Assembly: GCA_030068145.1 (NCBI GenBank)
Contig: JAPJBO010000850.1
Coordinates: 35,317 to 99,316 of the forward strand
Origin: Diplonema papillatum
Taxonomy: Eukaryota > Euglenozoa > Diplonemea > Diplonemida > Diplonemidae
Length of the DNA: 64,000 bases
Direction: 5' to 3'
In this document: positions 10,540-20,661 of the stretch, piece after piece
How the letters are laid out: each line of letters starts with the position of its first letter
How positions within the stretch are numbered: the stretch's first letter is position 1
Translations under genes and position numbers: made by a program
Notes under the pieces: generated by a model
The model's input: only the letters and a program-made list of their open reading frames with translations
Databases searched by the model: none
What the model was told of the DNA's origin: nothing

Positions 10540-12208
10540 TCACAGCTGGCCGCAGTTGGTGATCACCACCGGGACGTGGGGCACGTGGCTCCGTAGGGTG
10601 GGCGTCTCCTCCATGCGGTCAAGAACGTCGTGGCCTTCGACCACCTTTCCAAAGGCCACGTGCTTGCCGTCCAACCATGCTGTCTTGGTCAGCGTGAAGA
10701 AGAACTGCGAACCGTTCGTGTTCGGACCGTTGTTCGCCATCGATATGACGCCGCGCTGGTCGTGCGAAAGCTTGAAGTTCTCGTCCGCGAATCTGTGTGC
10801 GTGTTAGATCTCAGTTGTGAGTAACCCCTGCGCGGAATATAGCCCTTTTTTCCGCCCTTTTTTAAGTTGCTGCCGAGGCTCCTCGTGATGATTGCCCATT
10901 GTGCGGAGCTTTGTCTGGCACGGGCGTTTTGCCCCGTGGTTTACATGTTGCTGTGTGTGTGTATATGCTCACATTGCACGTGGCTAACAAAAGACCGTCC
11001 ACCGCGATAGTAGAAATGGTAATCGTGATAAACTTTCTTTTTGTTCCTTTTACGGCTATTCTCTCCTTTTATGCGTCTTTTGCTATCTATTGCTGGGAAT
11101 ACCGGTATTCCTGGACTTTTGGTGCTGATGGAAGGGATGAATCCGTTCACTTCACCCCCCACGTGGCGCTCGTTTAGCAGGGGCTGCCGAGTCGCACCGT
11201 GGCACCGTCCTTCTGTGAAGTAAACATAGTAATAAATACTGTTGTCTTCATTACCCTCGTAGCTCGCCGGGTCAGCATTCCATCGAGATGGAATTGTGTA
11301 TTGCCTTTTGGAGCGTGCCTACAATCACTGATTTAGCAGTGCTATAGGTTGGGCTCGTATTTTGGTAAGAGCTTTCCTGCAGTCATCGTCATACAAGACG
11401 ATGCTGCAGTCAGGCTCATTTCTATCGTGTGAGAGCTGGCGGCTGAGGGGATGAGGGTTGGGCTCCTCGCTTTCTTTTCCTCTGTTGTTGTGTTGTTTGC
11501 TTCTTTTTCCTTTTTCTGTGGTTCCAACCAGTGTTTTCTTTTAGTTGCCGTATGATGGTAGTATTGCTACCAGACGCTTTTCATACCCCAAGGCTGAAGG
11601 ATATGGCGCGCAGTCAGTGTTTTCACCACTTCTGCGTGACTTTATTGTGACGTCAGTTGCGTTCCGAAAAAAGCACTGCGCCTTTGCCGAATCCTCCACT
11701 GGTAGCTCTGGCGAGACCCATGTGGTAGACTGGACGAAGAAATGGTAATCGTGATAAATAAGAAAGAAGAAAGGGGCCTAGAGCTTTCGTTGACCGCACT
11801 ACCCTGAACCCAAATTCCTGGACGTGGTTTCAGGTGGCAAAGTAGCAAATGTTCATGATCAGAAGGTCCTACTTGAACGGTTCAGTTTCCTCACACACTG
11901 CATGCGGCTGAAAAGAAAACACACTTTTTCCCATACACACTCACCCCGCCTTGCCCATTGCCGTGCGTGAAGTCGCCACCTTGTATAATGAATTGCTCGA
12001 CGTGTCTGTGAAAGCACGAGCCTTTGTAGTGCAGGATGTTGCCGTGGGTGTCCTTGCCGAGCTCCCCGGTGCACAGTACGCGAAAGTTTTCAGCCGTCCG
12101 CGGCACGATGTCGCTACGGAGCTCGACAACCAACCGACCAGCCGGCAGTGACCCTACTGTGATATCCAAGAAACATCTGACCCGCTCGGGTCCGGTGGAT
12201 GGCGACAT
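10540..12208 (-). CDS. Cyclophilin-type peptidyl-prolyl cis-trans isomerase (two exons)
   Basis: Exon 1 is 12208-11925 and exon 2 is 10792-10540, joined across a 1132-bp GT-AG intron; phases agree and give 178 residues. The protein has the full single-domain cyclophilin signature: CFLDITVG and AGRLVVEL near the start, [24 protein letters not shown] (residues 66-81, with the catalytic Arg at 68), GNGQGG, the junction [23 protein letters not shown], and [10 protein letters not shown] with the conserved Trp. The loop GKDTHGN after CTGE is of the divergent type. It catalyses proline isomerisation; no signal peptide is visible, so cytosolic or nuclear. A strong pyrimidine tract and acceptor at 12259/12258, in frame upstream of the ATG, means an extra N-terminal exon is possible. 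The intron holds an R3 repeat starting at the donor. Confidence 0.9.
11770..11924 (+). repeat. R3 copy abutting the cyclophilin splice donor
   Basis: R3 sequence occupies the first ~155 bases of the cyclophilin intron. On the gene strand the donor GTGTGTTTTC is the beginning of the repeat. Confidence 0.75.
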
Positions 12209-12454
12209 ATCAGAACAACCCGCTTCTGACCCCCCCGCCCACTGCTTCTCCCACGCCACTTGGAGAGAGGGGATGAGAGAGAACACAAGCAACCCAACCA
12301 AGTCAAAGGGTGTGAACCTCCACCGTCACAGGTGCGGCTTCCTCTGGGAGAAACAGGAGCGGTAGTCACGCCTTAGCAGCAGCCCGGTGCCTTTCATGTG
12401 TTCTCGTAGTCAGCGCTACCGTGCGGATCTTTCCCGAGAAACTGGGTGATGGTC

Positions 12455-12700
12455 CCCTTCAAGCCCGGTCGATCGATGTGGTCAGCAGGGTCGTCAAATG
12501 TGCAATCACTTCAGATTTCTTCGCGCATTCCCTTTCGGCAATCCTGCACGTCCGAGTAAGCTCGTCAGTGGCAGCTTTGAGACGAGCAATTACACCTTGT
12601 CTCAGGACCGACGGCGACACACATATCTGGATTGCGCTGTTACATAGATTGGGCCCTTTCCCACGCCGACGAGAGTTCCTCTCGTCCTACCAGGTTATGC
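12455..12700 (-). CDS. Possible coiled-coil exon, low confidence
   Basis: A minus frame without a start reads QGVIARLKAATDELTRTC and IAERECAKKSEVIAHL before a stop. The composition and heptad spacing look coding. It lies just upstream of the cyclophilin gene on the same strand and could be part of a 5' exon, since a donor-like CAAG|GTGTAA splits it in a phase that would fit the acceptor at 12258. It could equally be a fragment of another gene. Confidence 0.2.
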
Positions 12701-12828
12701 TGTATGGCTCTCTCTCCATCAGTAGGGTAAACCCACGGTCTAAACCTCCCTGTTAGTGGGTGAAGTCCGGGCGAGGTTCGATGATGATGTTACCAACAAG
12801 CCCTTGGAGTGCATCTCCGTAAGCCCCT

Positions 12829-12897
12829 GAGAGCGTGGGGATCCAAGATGATCAGATACCGTCGTAGTCCACTGCTGTCAACGATGCCGTCTCAGGA
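12829..12897 (+). rRNA. 18S rRNA-like fragment, copy 1
   Basis: About 69 bp resemble the conserved small-subunit rRNA stretch around AGATACCGTCGTAGTCC ... AAACGATGCCG, here with TCAACGATGCCG. It is far too short to be a gene and is probably an inserted rDNA fragment. A second copy is at 36071-36148. Confidence 0.5.
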
Positions 12898-13226
12898 TCG
12901 AGGGAGGACAAGTGTTTGCTTTGTTCTCGGCATGGTCTTGGTGTGCTGAAAAACGCGAAGGCGGGACAACGAAAGGCCTACACGGGACATAGCAGAGGTT
13001 CGGAAGCCAACGTTTGCGCTGGGAGACCGCAGCGTTCCGGTTTTACCCAATTCGCCTTGCGGTGCTCACCGTGAAATGGAAGACAAGAGGTAGTTGGGGG
13101 AGGGTGGCCGTCCGCATTCCCTGCGAGCGACTCCTTTGCTTCGTCTTCCACACAACGAAGAACGGGTCTGAAGGACAGCATGGAACATCCCGATTGGCAA
13201 ATGACTGCGAGCGTACCGTTCAAAAA

Positions 13227-13505
13227 TACTCGAGGGACTGTCTTGTGCCAATTTCGACGGAGGCTAGAGGGGGAGAAAACAATCCAACTGCAAAGTGGGT
13301 CTTTTTGTTGAACGCCTACGCCCGCCAATAAAGCCAGAATTACCTGTGTTTCGTGTGGGCCAGCACATTTACCTCCTTTGAGACTTTGGAATATTGTTGC
13401 GATAGTGGGGAGTCCCATGGTGAGTACCACACTATGGCCCCTTTGAGATTTCGCAACGGGCAGGCTCCTCAAGTATTTCCTACAAAGCGGGTGCTTATAC
13501 AAAAA
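13227..13505 (+). repeat. R1 copy with internal insertion
   Basis: Standard R1 start and end, with roughly 60 extra bases around 13380-13440 that duplicate part of the repeat (the TTTGAGA ... GCAAC stretch occurs twice). Confidence 0.8.
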
Positions 13506-13659
13506 AAAGATAAACGCAGACAAGCCCGCCGTTCAAAGAGTTTCTGCGACCTCTGAAGGGGATAACAGCGACTTGGTTGTTTCGCTGAGAGGGTGTGGAA
13601 TTGCATCTACACCCGCGTCGAGACTCGTGGCAAAAGCAGCTGGACAAAGTATGTTTCGC

Positions 13660-13780
13660 CTCGACGAATGATACAGAACCGTTCCGACGGTTCACTGCGG
13701 ATTGTTTACTCTCGACCTCCGCACAACAAATGACGCTCTTCTCCCGCCTCGCTGGGGGGGGTGTGGCTGGGGGGGGTGTG
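13660..13780. repeat. Copy of the GH3 3' flank
   Basis: Shares CAGAACCGTTCCGACGG and a later GGTGTGGCTTG stretch with 14580-14670, the sequence just downstream of the GH3 stop codon. It marks the outer end of a tandem duplication of the gene's 3' end. Confidence 0.6.
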
Positions 13781-13883
13781 GCTTGACGAGAAGGTGGCGT
13801 TTAATCCTCAGGGGCGGAGGGGTTGTCGACGCGCAGATAGCTTACTGGAGAAACTAGAAACGAGGGTAGACTCAAGAGGGTTG

Positions 13884-14050
13884 AAGTATGGCTAAAGATA
13901 AAGTGGTGTCACCCGAGAGGGTAATCTCAGGGCCGCCCACGTGATAAGCCGTTAAGCAGCGGCTGCCCGCTTATCCCGTGACACCTCTTATATGTACGTT
14001 ATAGAAAGAGTAGCGTTGGCACTCTTACAGGTTCGTTCCCTCGTAGCTCG
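13884..14050 (+). repeat. Dispersed repeat R5, possible structured RNA
   Basis: R5 begins TTGAAGTATGGCTAAAGAT and contains GGTGTCAC ... GTGACACC ends that could pair, an inner CCTGAG/CTCAGG hairpin and a GCAGCGGCTGC hairpin, followed by AGAGTAGCGTTGGCACTCTT. Other copies: 33975-34080 (3' truncated), 36210-36460 (with an insertion) and 51995-52110 (3' part replaced). Confidence 0.65.
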
Positions 14051-14099
14051 CCGGGAACGGGCACTCCAGTGAAACTGGGTATGTTGTGGTTTCAGGTTT

Positions 14100-14200
14100 G
14101 GTGGTTAGGCTTTATGACTCCAAAAAGGGCAATCGGCTCCTCGGAAAGCTTTCGTAACACATCTCTCCACAGCAGCAAACTTTGATTACTATTTTTGACG
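14100..14200 (+). repeat. Dispersed repeat R9
   Basis: About 100 bp with TATGACTCCAAAA ... TTTCGTAACAC ... CACAGCAGCAAA. Related copies at 33225-33330 and 54785-54900, and a fragment in DLIC intron 1 (41215-41310). Confidence 0.6.
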
Positions 14201-14264
14201 GGTCGTCCCCCCCTGGAGGCACAGCGTCCGAGCACCAGCTCACGTGCTGATATTTTCGACGTGC

Positions 14265-14540
14265 GTGCATGTCCCCCCGTCCGTAGAGGATTGATAATGC
14301 CCCTCAGATGAATTCGCTACGGTATATTGAGCCGTCCCTGGACCTCCGCGACAACCGACCTCGCGAGAGGTGCGGGGAGGCCGTGCACGATTCCCCCACA
14401 TCGGATGATAATTTCCGAGCTCGAACACGTCGAACAGCTCTTCAGCGACCCCTGCTGTGCGCTCGTCGCCCGACCAGTCATGCACGGTGTTGTCGACGGT
14501 GGACTCGGTATCCGACTCGTGGCAAATGCACAAGGTGAAG
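14265..14540 (-). pseudogene. Partial copy of the 3' end of the GH3 gene
   Basis: Translates in part as CHESDTESTVDNTVHDWSGD and ERTAGVAEELFDVFELGN, matching the C-terminal extension of the intact gene at 14685-16901, then leaves frame. About 230 bp are recognisable. It is a truncated tandem copy lying downstream of the parent in the same orientation. Confidence 0.75.
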
Positions 14541-14684
14541 TAGAGAGAGAATCTTTAACCTATAATTCCCCCGAAGAATGATGCAGAACCGTTCCGACGG
14601 CTCCCCGCGGAATGCATTCTAAACTACGTACGCCCTCTTCGAGACGCCGCTGTGGGTGTGGCTTGCACTCCCCCGAATGGTTCG

Positions 14685-16901
14685 CTACGGTATGTTGAGT
14701 CGGCTCTTGACCTCTTCCACGACGACGTCATCGAAGCCCAGCGACGGGAGGAACGCCGGGAGCGACTTGACGGGAAGGCCTTGCACGATTCCCCACATCG
14801 GATGGCCCTTTCCGAGCTCAAGCTCGTCGAACAGCTCTTCGACGACCCCCGCGGTGCGCTCGTCGCCCGACCAGTCGTGCACAGTGTCGTCGACGGTCGG
14901 CAGCACCCGGCACTCGGTGTCCGACTCGTGGCAAATGCACAAAATCTCGTGAATCTCCCGCGACGACGACCCGATCCTGATCTCAAACCTTCCCGACTCC
15001 TCGGCAAACCGGCCGAGGTGCGTGACGAAGTACGAAAACGCGGTCTCGTCGAGCTGGATGCTGACCTTCTTTTTCTCACCAGGACCCAGGAAGACCTTGG
15101 CGAAGCCCTTCAGCTCCTGCTCGGGCCGCCGGTAGGTCGATTTTTCGTCGTGGATGTACACTTGGACGACTTCAGCGCCTGCGACGGCGCCGGTGTTGGT
15201 CACGGTGACGGTGACGACGCGCGTGGTCGACTCGTAGTCGGAGCTCGAGAACTTGAAGGAAGTGTACGACAAGCCGAATCCGAACGGGTACTGCACGGGC
15301 AACTTCTTTGTGTCGTAGTACCGGTAGCCGACGAAGATGCCCTCGGTGTACTTGGTGTCAGATCGGCCGCCGGGGAACGTCTCGTAGGTGGGGTTGTGCT
15401 CGAGGCGCTCCGGGAAGGTTTCAGAGAGCTTGCCGCTGGGGTTGACCTCGCCGTACAGCACGCGGGCGACCGCTTCGCCGCCGCCTTCGCCGGGCAACCC
15501 GGCGTATAGGATGGCGGGGGCGTGAGGGTCGATGGCGCGGGTCTCCAAGGCGGAGCCGCTGTAGAGTACGACGACCAGCTTCTGGTTTGCCCGGTACAGC
15601 GCTTCGATAAGCTTGCTGTGGGTGGGGGGCAGCAGCAGCGAGGCGCGGTCGACGCCTTCGCCTTCGGCGTCTTCAGTCGTTCCCGTGAAGAATACGACTT
15701 GGTCCGCCTTCGCGGCGGCCTGCACGGCCTCCTCGACGAAGGAATCGGTCGATTTCCCCGACATCGCGTACCCGGCGGCCCACAGGATGTTCTTCTGCCG
15801 CGCCCGACACGAGTCGTATGCATTGGTGAGGTTCTTCGCGGCGACGCGGCTGCTGCCGGTCCCTTGGTACCGCGGGCTCCCCGCGAACTGGCCGATGAGC
15901 GCGGTGGTCTTCTGCTTGTCGAGGGGCAGGGCGCGCTTGCTGTTCTTGAGCAGCACGAGCCCTTCCTGCGCGACGGCGACCGCAAGGTCGTGCCGCGCCT
16001 TCGAGTCGATCGCCTCGGCCGAGCTCTGCTCCCAGCTCTCCTTGACGGTGTTCGCCGCATTGACGGCTTCGAGCACCCGCGACACCCGCTCGTCGATCGT
16101 CTTCTCCTGGATCGCCCCACTCTCCAGACCCTTCAACAGCTCCGCGTCTCGCCTCCCGGGGCCGGGCATCTCTAAATCGAGGCCTTCTCGGTGGGCTGCT
16201 ACCTTATGCTTCACCGCGCCCCAGTCGGACAGGACCAAGCCTTTGAACCCGAGACGCTCGCGCAGGATCGAAGTGAGGAGGAACGTGTGGTTGGTGCACG
16301 TAGTCCCGTTCACCGAGTTGTACGCTGCCATCACCGCCCAAGGCTTCGCCTTCTTGATGACGCGGGCGAAGGGGAAGAGGTAGATTTCGTGGAGCGGCCG
16401 CTCGCTGATGACGGAGTTCACGACCAGCCGGCGCGTCTCCTGCTCGTTGCCGACGTAGTGCTTGAGGCAGGCGCCGACGCCGCGGGACTGGAGGCCCTTG
16501 ACGAAGGCGACGGCCATCTCCGAGGCGAGGAACGGGTCCTCGGAGAAATACTCGAAGTTCCTCCCTGCGAGGGGGCTGCGCTTGCCGTTGACGCCGGGGC
16601 CCAGCAGCAGGTGGACGCGCAGGCTGCGGCACTCGTCGCCGATCGCCTGCGCCGCGGCCTGGACGAGCTTCGGGTTCCACGTGCTCGCCATCGTCGCCTC
16701 CACCGGAAACGCGGTCGCCTCGACGCTGGCACCGGGGGTGCCGTCCTTCGCCAACCGGACCCCGTGGGCCCCGTCAGTCATCCGCATTGAAGGGATCCCC
16801 AGCCTTTCGACTTCGTGCGTCTGCCATTCGTCCTTCCCGCACAGCAGCCGGACCTTCTCCTGGCGGGTGAGATCCTTCAGCACGTCGCCGACGTCGAACA
16901 T
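14685..16901 (-). CDS. Glycoside hydrolase family 3 beta-glucosidase, single exon
   Basis: An uninterrupted 738-codon frame from ATG 16901 to the stop at 14685. The protein shows the GH3 order: an N-terminal barrel with MTDGAHGVR (41-49), GPGVNGKRSPLAGRNFEYFSE (101-121), KHYVGNEQE (147-155) and GLVLSDWGA, where Asp226 is the expected nucleophile; a second alpha/beta domain; then a fibronectin-III-like domain starting near PFGFGLSYTSF. This arrangement is typical of beta-glucosidases that release terminal glucose from oligosaccharides or glucosides. No PA14 insert is seen. The last ~75 residues (CHESDTECRVL to the end) are an extra tail not usual in the family. No signal peptide is visible, so it is probably intracellular. 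An in-frame start further up (GTG at 16976) is possible, but ATG 16901 fits the family's N-terminus. It is GC-rich and intron-free, unlike its spliced neighbours. Confidence 0.93.
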   Translation of the reverse strand: MFDVGDVLKDLTRQEKVRLLCGKDEWQTHEVERLGIPSMRMTDGAHGVRLAKDGTPGASVEATAFPVEATMASTWNPKLVQAAAQAIGDECRSLRVHLLLGPGVNGKRSPLAGRNFEYFSEDPFLASEMAVAFVKGLQSRGVGACLKHYVGNEQETRRLVVNSVISERPLHEIYLFPFARVIKKAKPWAVMAAYNSVNGTTCTNHTFLLTSILRERLGFKGLVLSDWGAVKHKVAAHREGLDLEMPGPGRRDAELLKGLESGAIQEKTIDERVSRVLEAVNAANTVKESWEQSSAEAIDSKARHDLAVAVAQEGLVLLKNSKRALPLDKQKTTALIGQFAGSPRYQGTGSSRVAAKNLTNAYDSCRARQKNILWAAGYAMSGKSTDSFVEEAVQAAAKADQVVFFTGTTEDAEGEGVDRASLLLPPTHSKLIEALYRANQKLVVVLYSGSALETRAIDPHAPAILYAGLPGEGGGEAVARVLYGEVNPSGKLSETFPERLEHNPTYETFPGGRSDTKYTEGIFVGYRYYDTKKLPVQYPFGFGLSYTSFKFSSSDYESTTRVVTVTVTNTGAVAGAEVVQVYIHDEKSTYRRPEQELKGFAKVFLGPGEKKKVSIQLDETAFSYFVTHLGRFAEESGRFEIRIGSSSREIHEILCICHESDTECRVLPTVDDTVHDWSGDERTAGVVEELFDELELGKGHPMWGIVQGLPVKSLPAFLPSLGFDDVVVEEVKSRLNIP

Positions 16902-17143
16902 TGTACCTGCGGGCTTTCTCCCTACCTCCTCAGGCCTCGGCCCCCTTGAATTTGGCGCTTCGTAGAAGACAGACACGCTGGTTGAGTCTTTGAGGAAAGG
17001 GAAGGGGGGTACTTTTTAGTGTAACGTTTAGAACATGCCTCTCCTCTCATACATGAATGTGATGTAAGCATCAAGTCTTCTTTTTTTCGAAGGAGATGGT
17101 GTACACAGAATAAATGCAAAAAAAAAAAATGGGAACGGCCCGG

Positions 17144-17520
17144 AAACGCGGTCGCCTCGACGCTGGCGCCGGGGCTGCCGTCCTTCGCAAGGCGGACCCC
17201 CATGGAGCCCGTCTGCCATCCGCATGGGGATCCCCAGCCTTTCGACTTAGCAGCTGGACCTTCTCCTGGCGGGTGAGCTCCTTCTGCACGTCGCCGACGT
17301 CGAACATTGTACCTGCGGGCTTTCTCCCTACCTCCTCAGGCCTCGGCCCCCTTGAATTTGGCGCCTCGTAGAAGACAGACACGCTGGTTGAGTCTTTGAG
17401 GAAAGGGAAGGGGGGTACTTTTTAGTGTAACGTTTAGAACATGCCTCTCCTCTCATACATGAATGTGATGTAAGCATCAAGTCTTCTTTTTTTCGAAGGA
17501 GATGGTGTACACAGAATAAA
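17144..17520 (-). pseudogene. Truncated copy 1 of the GH3 5' end
   Basis: Matches the first ~65 codons of the GH3 gene plus its upstream R2-containing flank. It keeps MFDVGDVQKELTRQEKVQLL but lacks about 30 bp after the codons for ERLG..., is frameshifted, and ends abruptly at GTTTCCGGGCC. A non-functional tandem copy. Confidence 0.85.
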
Positions 17521-17524
17521 TGCA

Positions 17525-17745
17525 AAATACTCGAGGGGCTGCCTTGTGCTTACTTCGAAGGAGGCTAGAGGGGGAGAAACAATACAACTACAAAATGGGT
17601 CTTTTTTGTTGAACGCTTACGCCCGCCACTAAACCCAGATTCACCTGTGTTTCGTGTGGGCTACAGCACATTTACCTCCTTTGATCTTTGCAACTGGCAG
17701 CCTCCTCAAGTATTTCCTACAAAGCAGGTGCTTATACAAAAAAGA
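17525..17745 (+). repeat. R1 inserted between GH3 5'-end copies
   Basis: A full R1 sits in the A-run that joins copy 1 to copy 2, so R1 arrived after the tandem duplication. Confidence 0.8.
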
Positions 17746-18140
17746 AAATGGGAACGGCCCGGAAACGCGGTCGCCTCGACGCTGGCGCCGGGGCTGCCGT
17801 CCTTCGCAAGGCGGACCCCGTGGGGCCCGTCTGCCATCCGCATGGGGATCCCCAGCCTTTCGACTTAGCAGCTGGACCTTCTCCTGGCGGGTGAGCTCCT
17901 TCTGCACGTCGCCGACGTCGAACATTGTACCTGCGGGCTTTCTCCCTACCTCCTCAGGCCTCGGCCCCCTTGAATTTGGCGCTTCGTAGAAGACAGACAC
18001 GCTGGTTGAGTCTTTGAGGAAAGGGAAGGGGGGTACTTTTTAATGTAACGTTTAGAACATGCCTCTCCCCTCATACATGAATGTGATGTAAGCATCAAGT
18101 CTTCTTTTTTTCGAAGAAGATGGTGTACACAGAATAAATG
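17746..18140 (-). pseudogene. Truncated copy 2 of the GH3 5' end
   Basis: Nearly identical to copy 1, with the same internal deletion and the same break at GTTTCCGGGCC, and followed by the same R2-containing flank. Confidence 0.85.
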
Positions 18141-18146
18141 CAAAAA

Positions 18147-18420
18147 AAAATGGGAACGCCTGCGCCGCGGCCCGGAAACGCGGTCGCCTCGACGCTGGCG
18201 CCGGGGCTGCCGTCCTTCGCAAGGCGGACCCCGTGGGGCCCATCCACATGGGGATCCCCAGCCTTTCGACTTAGCCGCTGGACCTTCTCCTGGCGGGTGA
18301 GCTCCTTCAGCACGTCGCCGACGTCGAACACTGTACCTGCGGGCTTTCTCCCCTTCCTCCCTACCTCCTCAGGCCTCGGCCCCCTTGAATTTGGCGCTTC
18401 GTGCACAAGGAGACTTACAC
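18147..18420 (-). pseudogene. Truncated copy 3 of the GH3 5' end
   Basis: Carries the same deletion as copies 1 and 2 but retains an extra piece of parent sequence (GCCTGCGCCGCGGCC) at its broken end and a short insertion near the start codon, and its upstream flank differs. It may represent the oldest copy, from which the other two were amplified. Confidence 0.8.
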
Positions 18421-18429
18421 ATTGATCAT

Positions 18430-18505
18430 GGAGGGGAAATCTTAGTTTAATGCTTGGACAGAACACTGCCTCTCGTGCATGATTGATGATAGCGTCAAGT
18501 CTGCA
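18430..18505 (+). repeat. R2 copy
   Basis: GGAGGGGAAATCTTAGTTTAATG through CTCTCGTGCATGATTGATG; it ends early, without the Cfrom-TTCTTCGAAG part. Confidence 0.65.
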
Positions 18506-19608
18506 AAAAGAATAGGCGCGATGTTTGTTTGTACGTGCCGGGGGAGGACTAGCCTGTTAGTGAGTGATAGTGAGTGAATATGATCGGTAGGCTAATCTTC
18601 TCCCAAACACGCTGCCAGCGTTCTCTTTCGTGTTTACAATTAATTGTTATTACGAAAACGTGGCCGCTTGGCGAGCTCACGGTGTGCAAGAATTCGGTCC
18701 CTTGAGGTGCATGAAATTGCCTGGCGCTGTCCTTAATTGCTGACGCAGACTAACGCCATAGAATCTCTGCAGTCCGACTTCAAGCTTTTGACGGGTATCG
18801 TGGTCCGTCAGAGGGATAGACCGGCCACATTATTTTTAGACAAGCCCTGGCTCCACCGGGATGGGCCGTCTCGACTTGAAAGACTGCCTTCGATCACGCA
18901 CACACGTACACGTCTTCCACCGCAGGTTCAAGGCGCGTGATACGAACAAAAGGTGGAAAAACGCACGACTTAACGAAAAACTGATGCCAGAGGAAACGCG
19001 AATTCGAACGTTTTTTCGGCGGGAAAAAAGAAAGGACAGGACAGCTGATTCCGGAATGGAAGCACGGCGGTGCGGTGTGCTGCGCGTTACGTCTGACAGC
19101 GATGGTGGCGTGGGGCATGCGCGGAGGATAAAGTGCGGGGGTGGGGCCATGATTCGTTCTAGGACCCTCTGTCTGACCCGCAGTGCAGCGGCGTTACCCG
19201 ATTTCCTCTGCTCCATTCGCGCAGCCCGGCGTGCGTTTCCCCTGCCCGCGCAAGCGTTCCGAAAACGTGTCGACGCGGTCGAGCGCGGATCTACCCTACG
19301 AGGAGGACGCAGTTCGTGTGGCTAAGTCGGCCCACCTGGGACCACCTTCCCTTTTTTTGCCGAGAAAGAAAGCAGCGGTTTGCTGGGGGACGCACGCCCC
19401 CCCTCCCCACCCCACATGCAGGTCGAATCTGTCAAGTCAAAGAACGCTATTCCGGTGACCCCTCTCGGTCTATCGTCGTGCCAAATGAGAAAAAAAAAAT
19501 GTCGGAAAAAAACGCGGGCACAGGAAAGACTCTTCTTGGCGAAGGGTGGAGCGAAGGCACCCACCCGCGGCAGGAGGGGAGGGGGAGGCGCTGGCGTCGG
19601 GACCCTTC
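18506..19608. other. Intergenic, unassigned
   Basis: Frames of 126 (minus) and 154 (plus) codons overlap at 18836-19325; neither resembles a known protein. The 3' part is the downstream flank of eL39 copy A and contains short C and A runs. Confidence 0.35.
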
Positions 19609-19764
19609 TTACATCTTCAACTTGGTGCGCCTCCAGTGGCGTCTCTTGCTGTTCCACCGAATGACCTTCCCGGTCTTGAATCGCGCGAACCACGGCACCG
19701 GCCGGTTGATCCGCATCTTCTTAGCATAGTGCAGCTTGAGCGTCAACGTCTTGATCGCACCCAT
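19609..19764 (-). CDS. RPL39: 60S ribosomal protein eL39, copy A
   Basis: A 52-codon frame from ATG 19764 to TAA 19609 encodes 51 residues, exactly the usual eL39 length. The C-terminal half carries the family signature: [13 protein letters not shown], then [16 protein letters not shown]. eL39 is a small basic protein lining the exit tunnel of the large ribosomal subunit. The gene is too short to stand out as a long frame; the longer plus-strand frame over it is a shadow. The 45 bp before the ATG (AGGGACAGAAATAAAGAAA, gene strand) are shared with copy B. Confidence 0.93.
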   Translation of the reverse strand: MGAIKTLTLKLHYAKKMRINRPVPWFARFKTGKVIRWNSKRRHWRRTKLKM

Positions 19765-20505
19765 CTTGCTTTATTTTTCTTTATTTCTGTCCCTGGGTGT
19801 GGCCGGGTGAGGTCGTAGCGTTTTGTACACGATATATGCCAACTTGCTTATTTGACGGCGTTTGATGATTGACTCATTCTTGGTGCTCCCTAGCGGCGGC
19901 ACGTTCTGATTTCCGATTTCCATAGCAATTTGGGCAAGCACAACCATTGCGCTAGACGCGATAGTCAATGGGAATTGCAAAAGCATGAGACTCCTCAGGT
20001 CGTCGAACGCATTAGCGGGCTGGGTTCGCCCAAGCCCATCAGCAGCTGGGTGTCGCTTGAAAACCTATTCTCTCAGACTGCGCTTCCGACCCTTCACTCG
20101 ATGTACCCTATGGCGCCTAGTGCCCTGCGCTGCAGCATTTAATGGCACAATTTATTCACATCCTTGGTGCTGCTTGATCCTTCTCTCGCCGCTTCTCTGA
20201 CGACTCTTCCGGCACCACAGCGCTGTGACCTCTTGCATCTAGATCTTCAGCATTTCTCTAGCCGCCGTACATACACAGCATACACTAGCATTGGCACGCG
20301 TTTCTTGAACCCGGTCTCTACGTTGTCACTTGCTTCAAGCACTGTGACAGCAACATATGTATGCCTGCCTTTCTGCAGCTACTTGTTGGACGGCACTGCC
20401 TTCTTCAAGCCGACTTCATGCGAGGAGAAAGGAAAGTAGGAGCAGGAAAGACTTCGGGGAAGAAAACATCCCGTCAGGGCATCGTATATGAAAGGGCTAC
20501 ACCTC
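19765..20505. other. Spacer between eL39 copies A and B
   Basis: 741 bp. The first ~45 bp are the shared upstream block. The rest shows no coding frame or repeat that I can place. It should hold the promoter of copy A and the 3' end of copy B. Confidence 0.4.
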
Positions 20506-20661
20506 TTACATCTTCAACTTGGTGCGCCTCCAGTGGCGTCTCTTGCTGTTCCAGCGAATGACCTTGCCCGTTTTGAACCGGGCGAACCATGGCACGGGTC
20601 GGTTGATCCTCATCTTCTTAGCATAGTGCAGCTTGAGCGTCAACGTCTTGATCGCACCCAT
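20506..20661 (-). CDS. RPL39: 60S ribosomal protein eL39, copy B
   Basis: ATG 20661 to TAA 20506; the 51-residue product is identical to copies A and C. In the first two thirds it differs from the others only at synonymous sites (for example AGG for CGG), while the last ~45 bp, from AACAGCAAGAGACGCCACTG to the stop, are identical in all three. It shares its immediate 5' flank with copy A. Likely functional. Confidence 0.93.
   Translation of the reverse strand: MGAIKTLTLKLHYAKKMRINRPVPWFARFKTGKVIRWNSKRRHWRRTKLKM

Noticed and set aside
15522-16790. Long plus-strand frames (217, 256 and 199 codons) within the GH3 gene
   Set aside because: Antisense shadows of a GC-rich coding region; the minus strand has the complete GH3 motif order.
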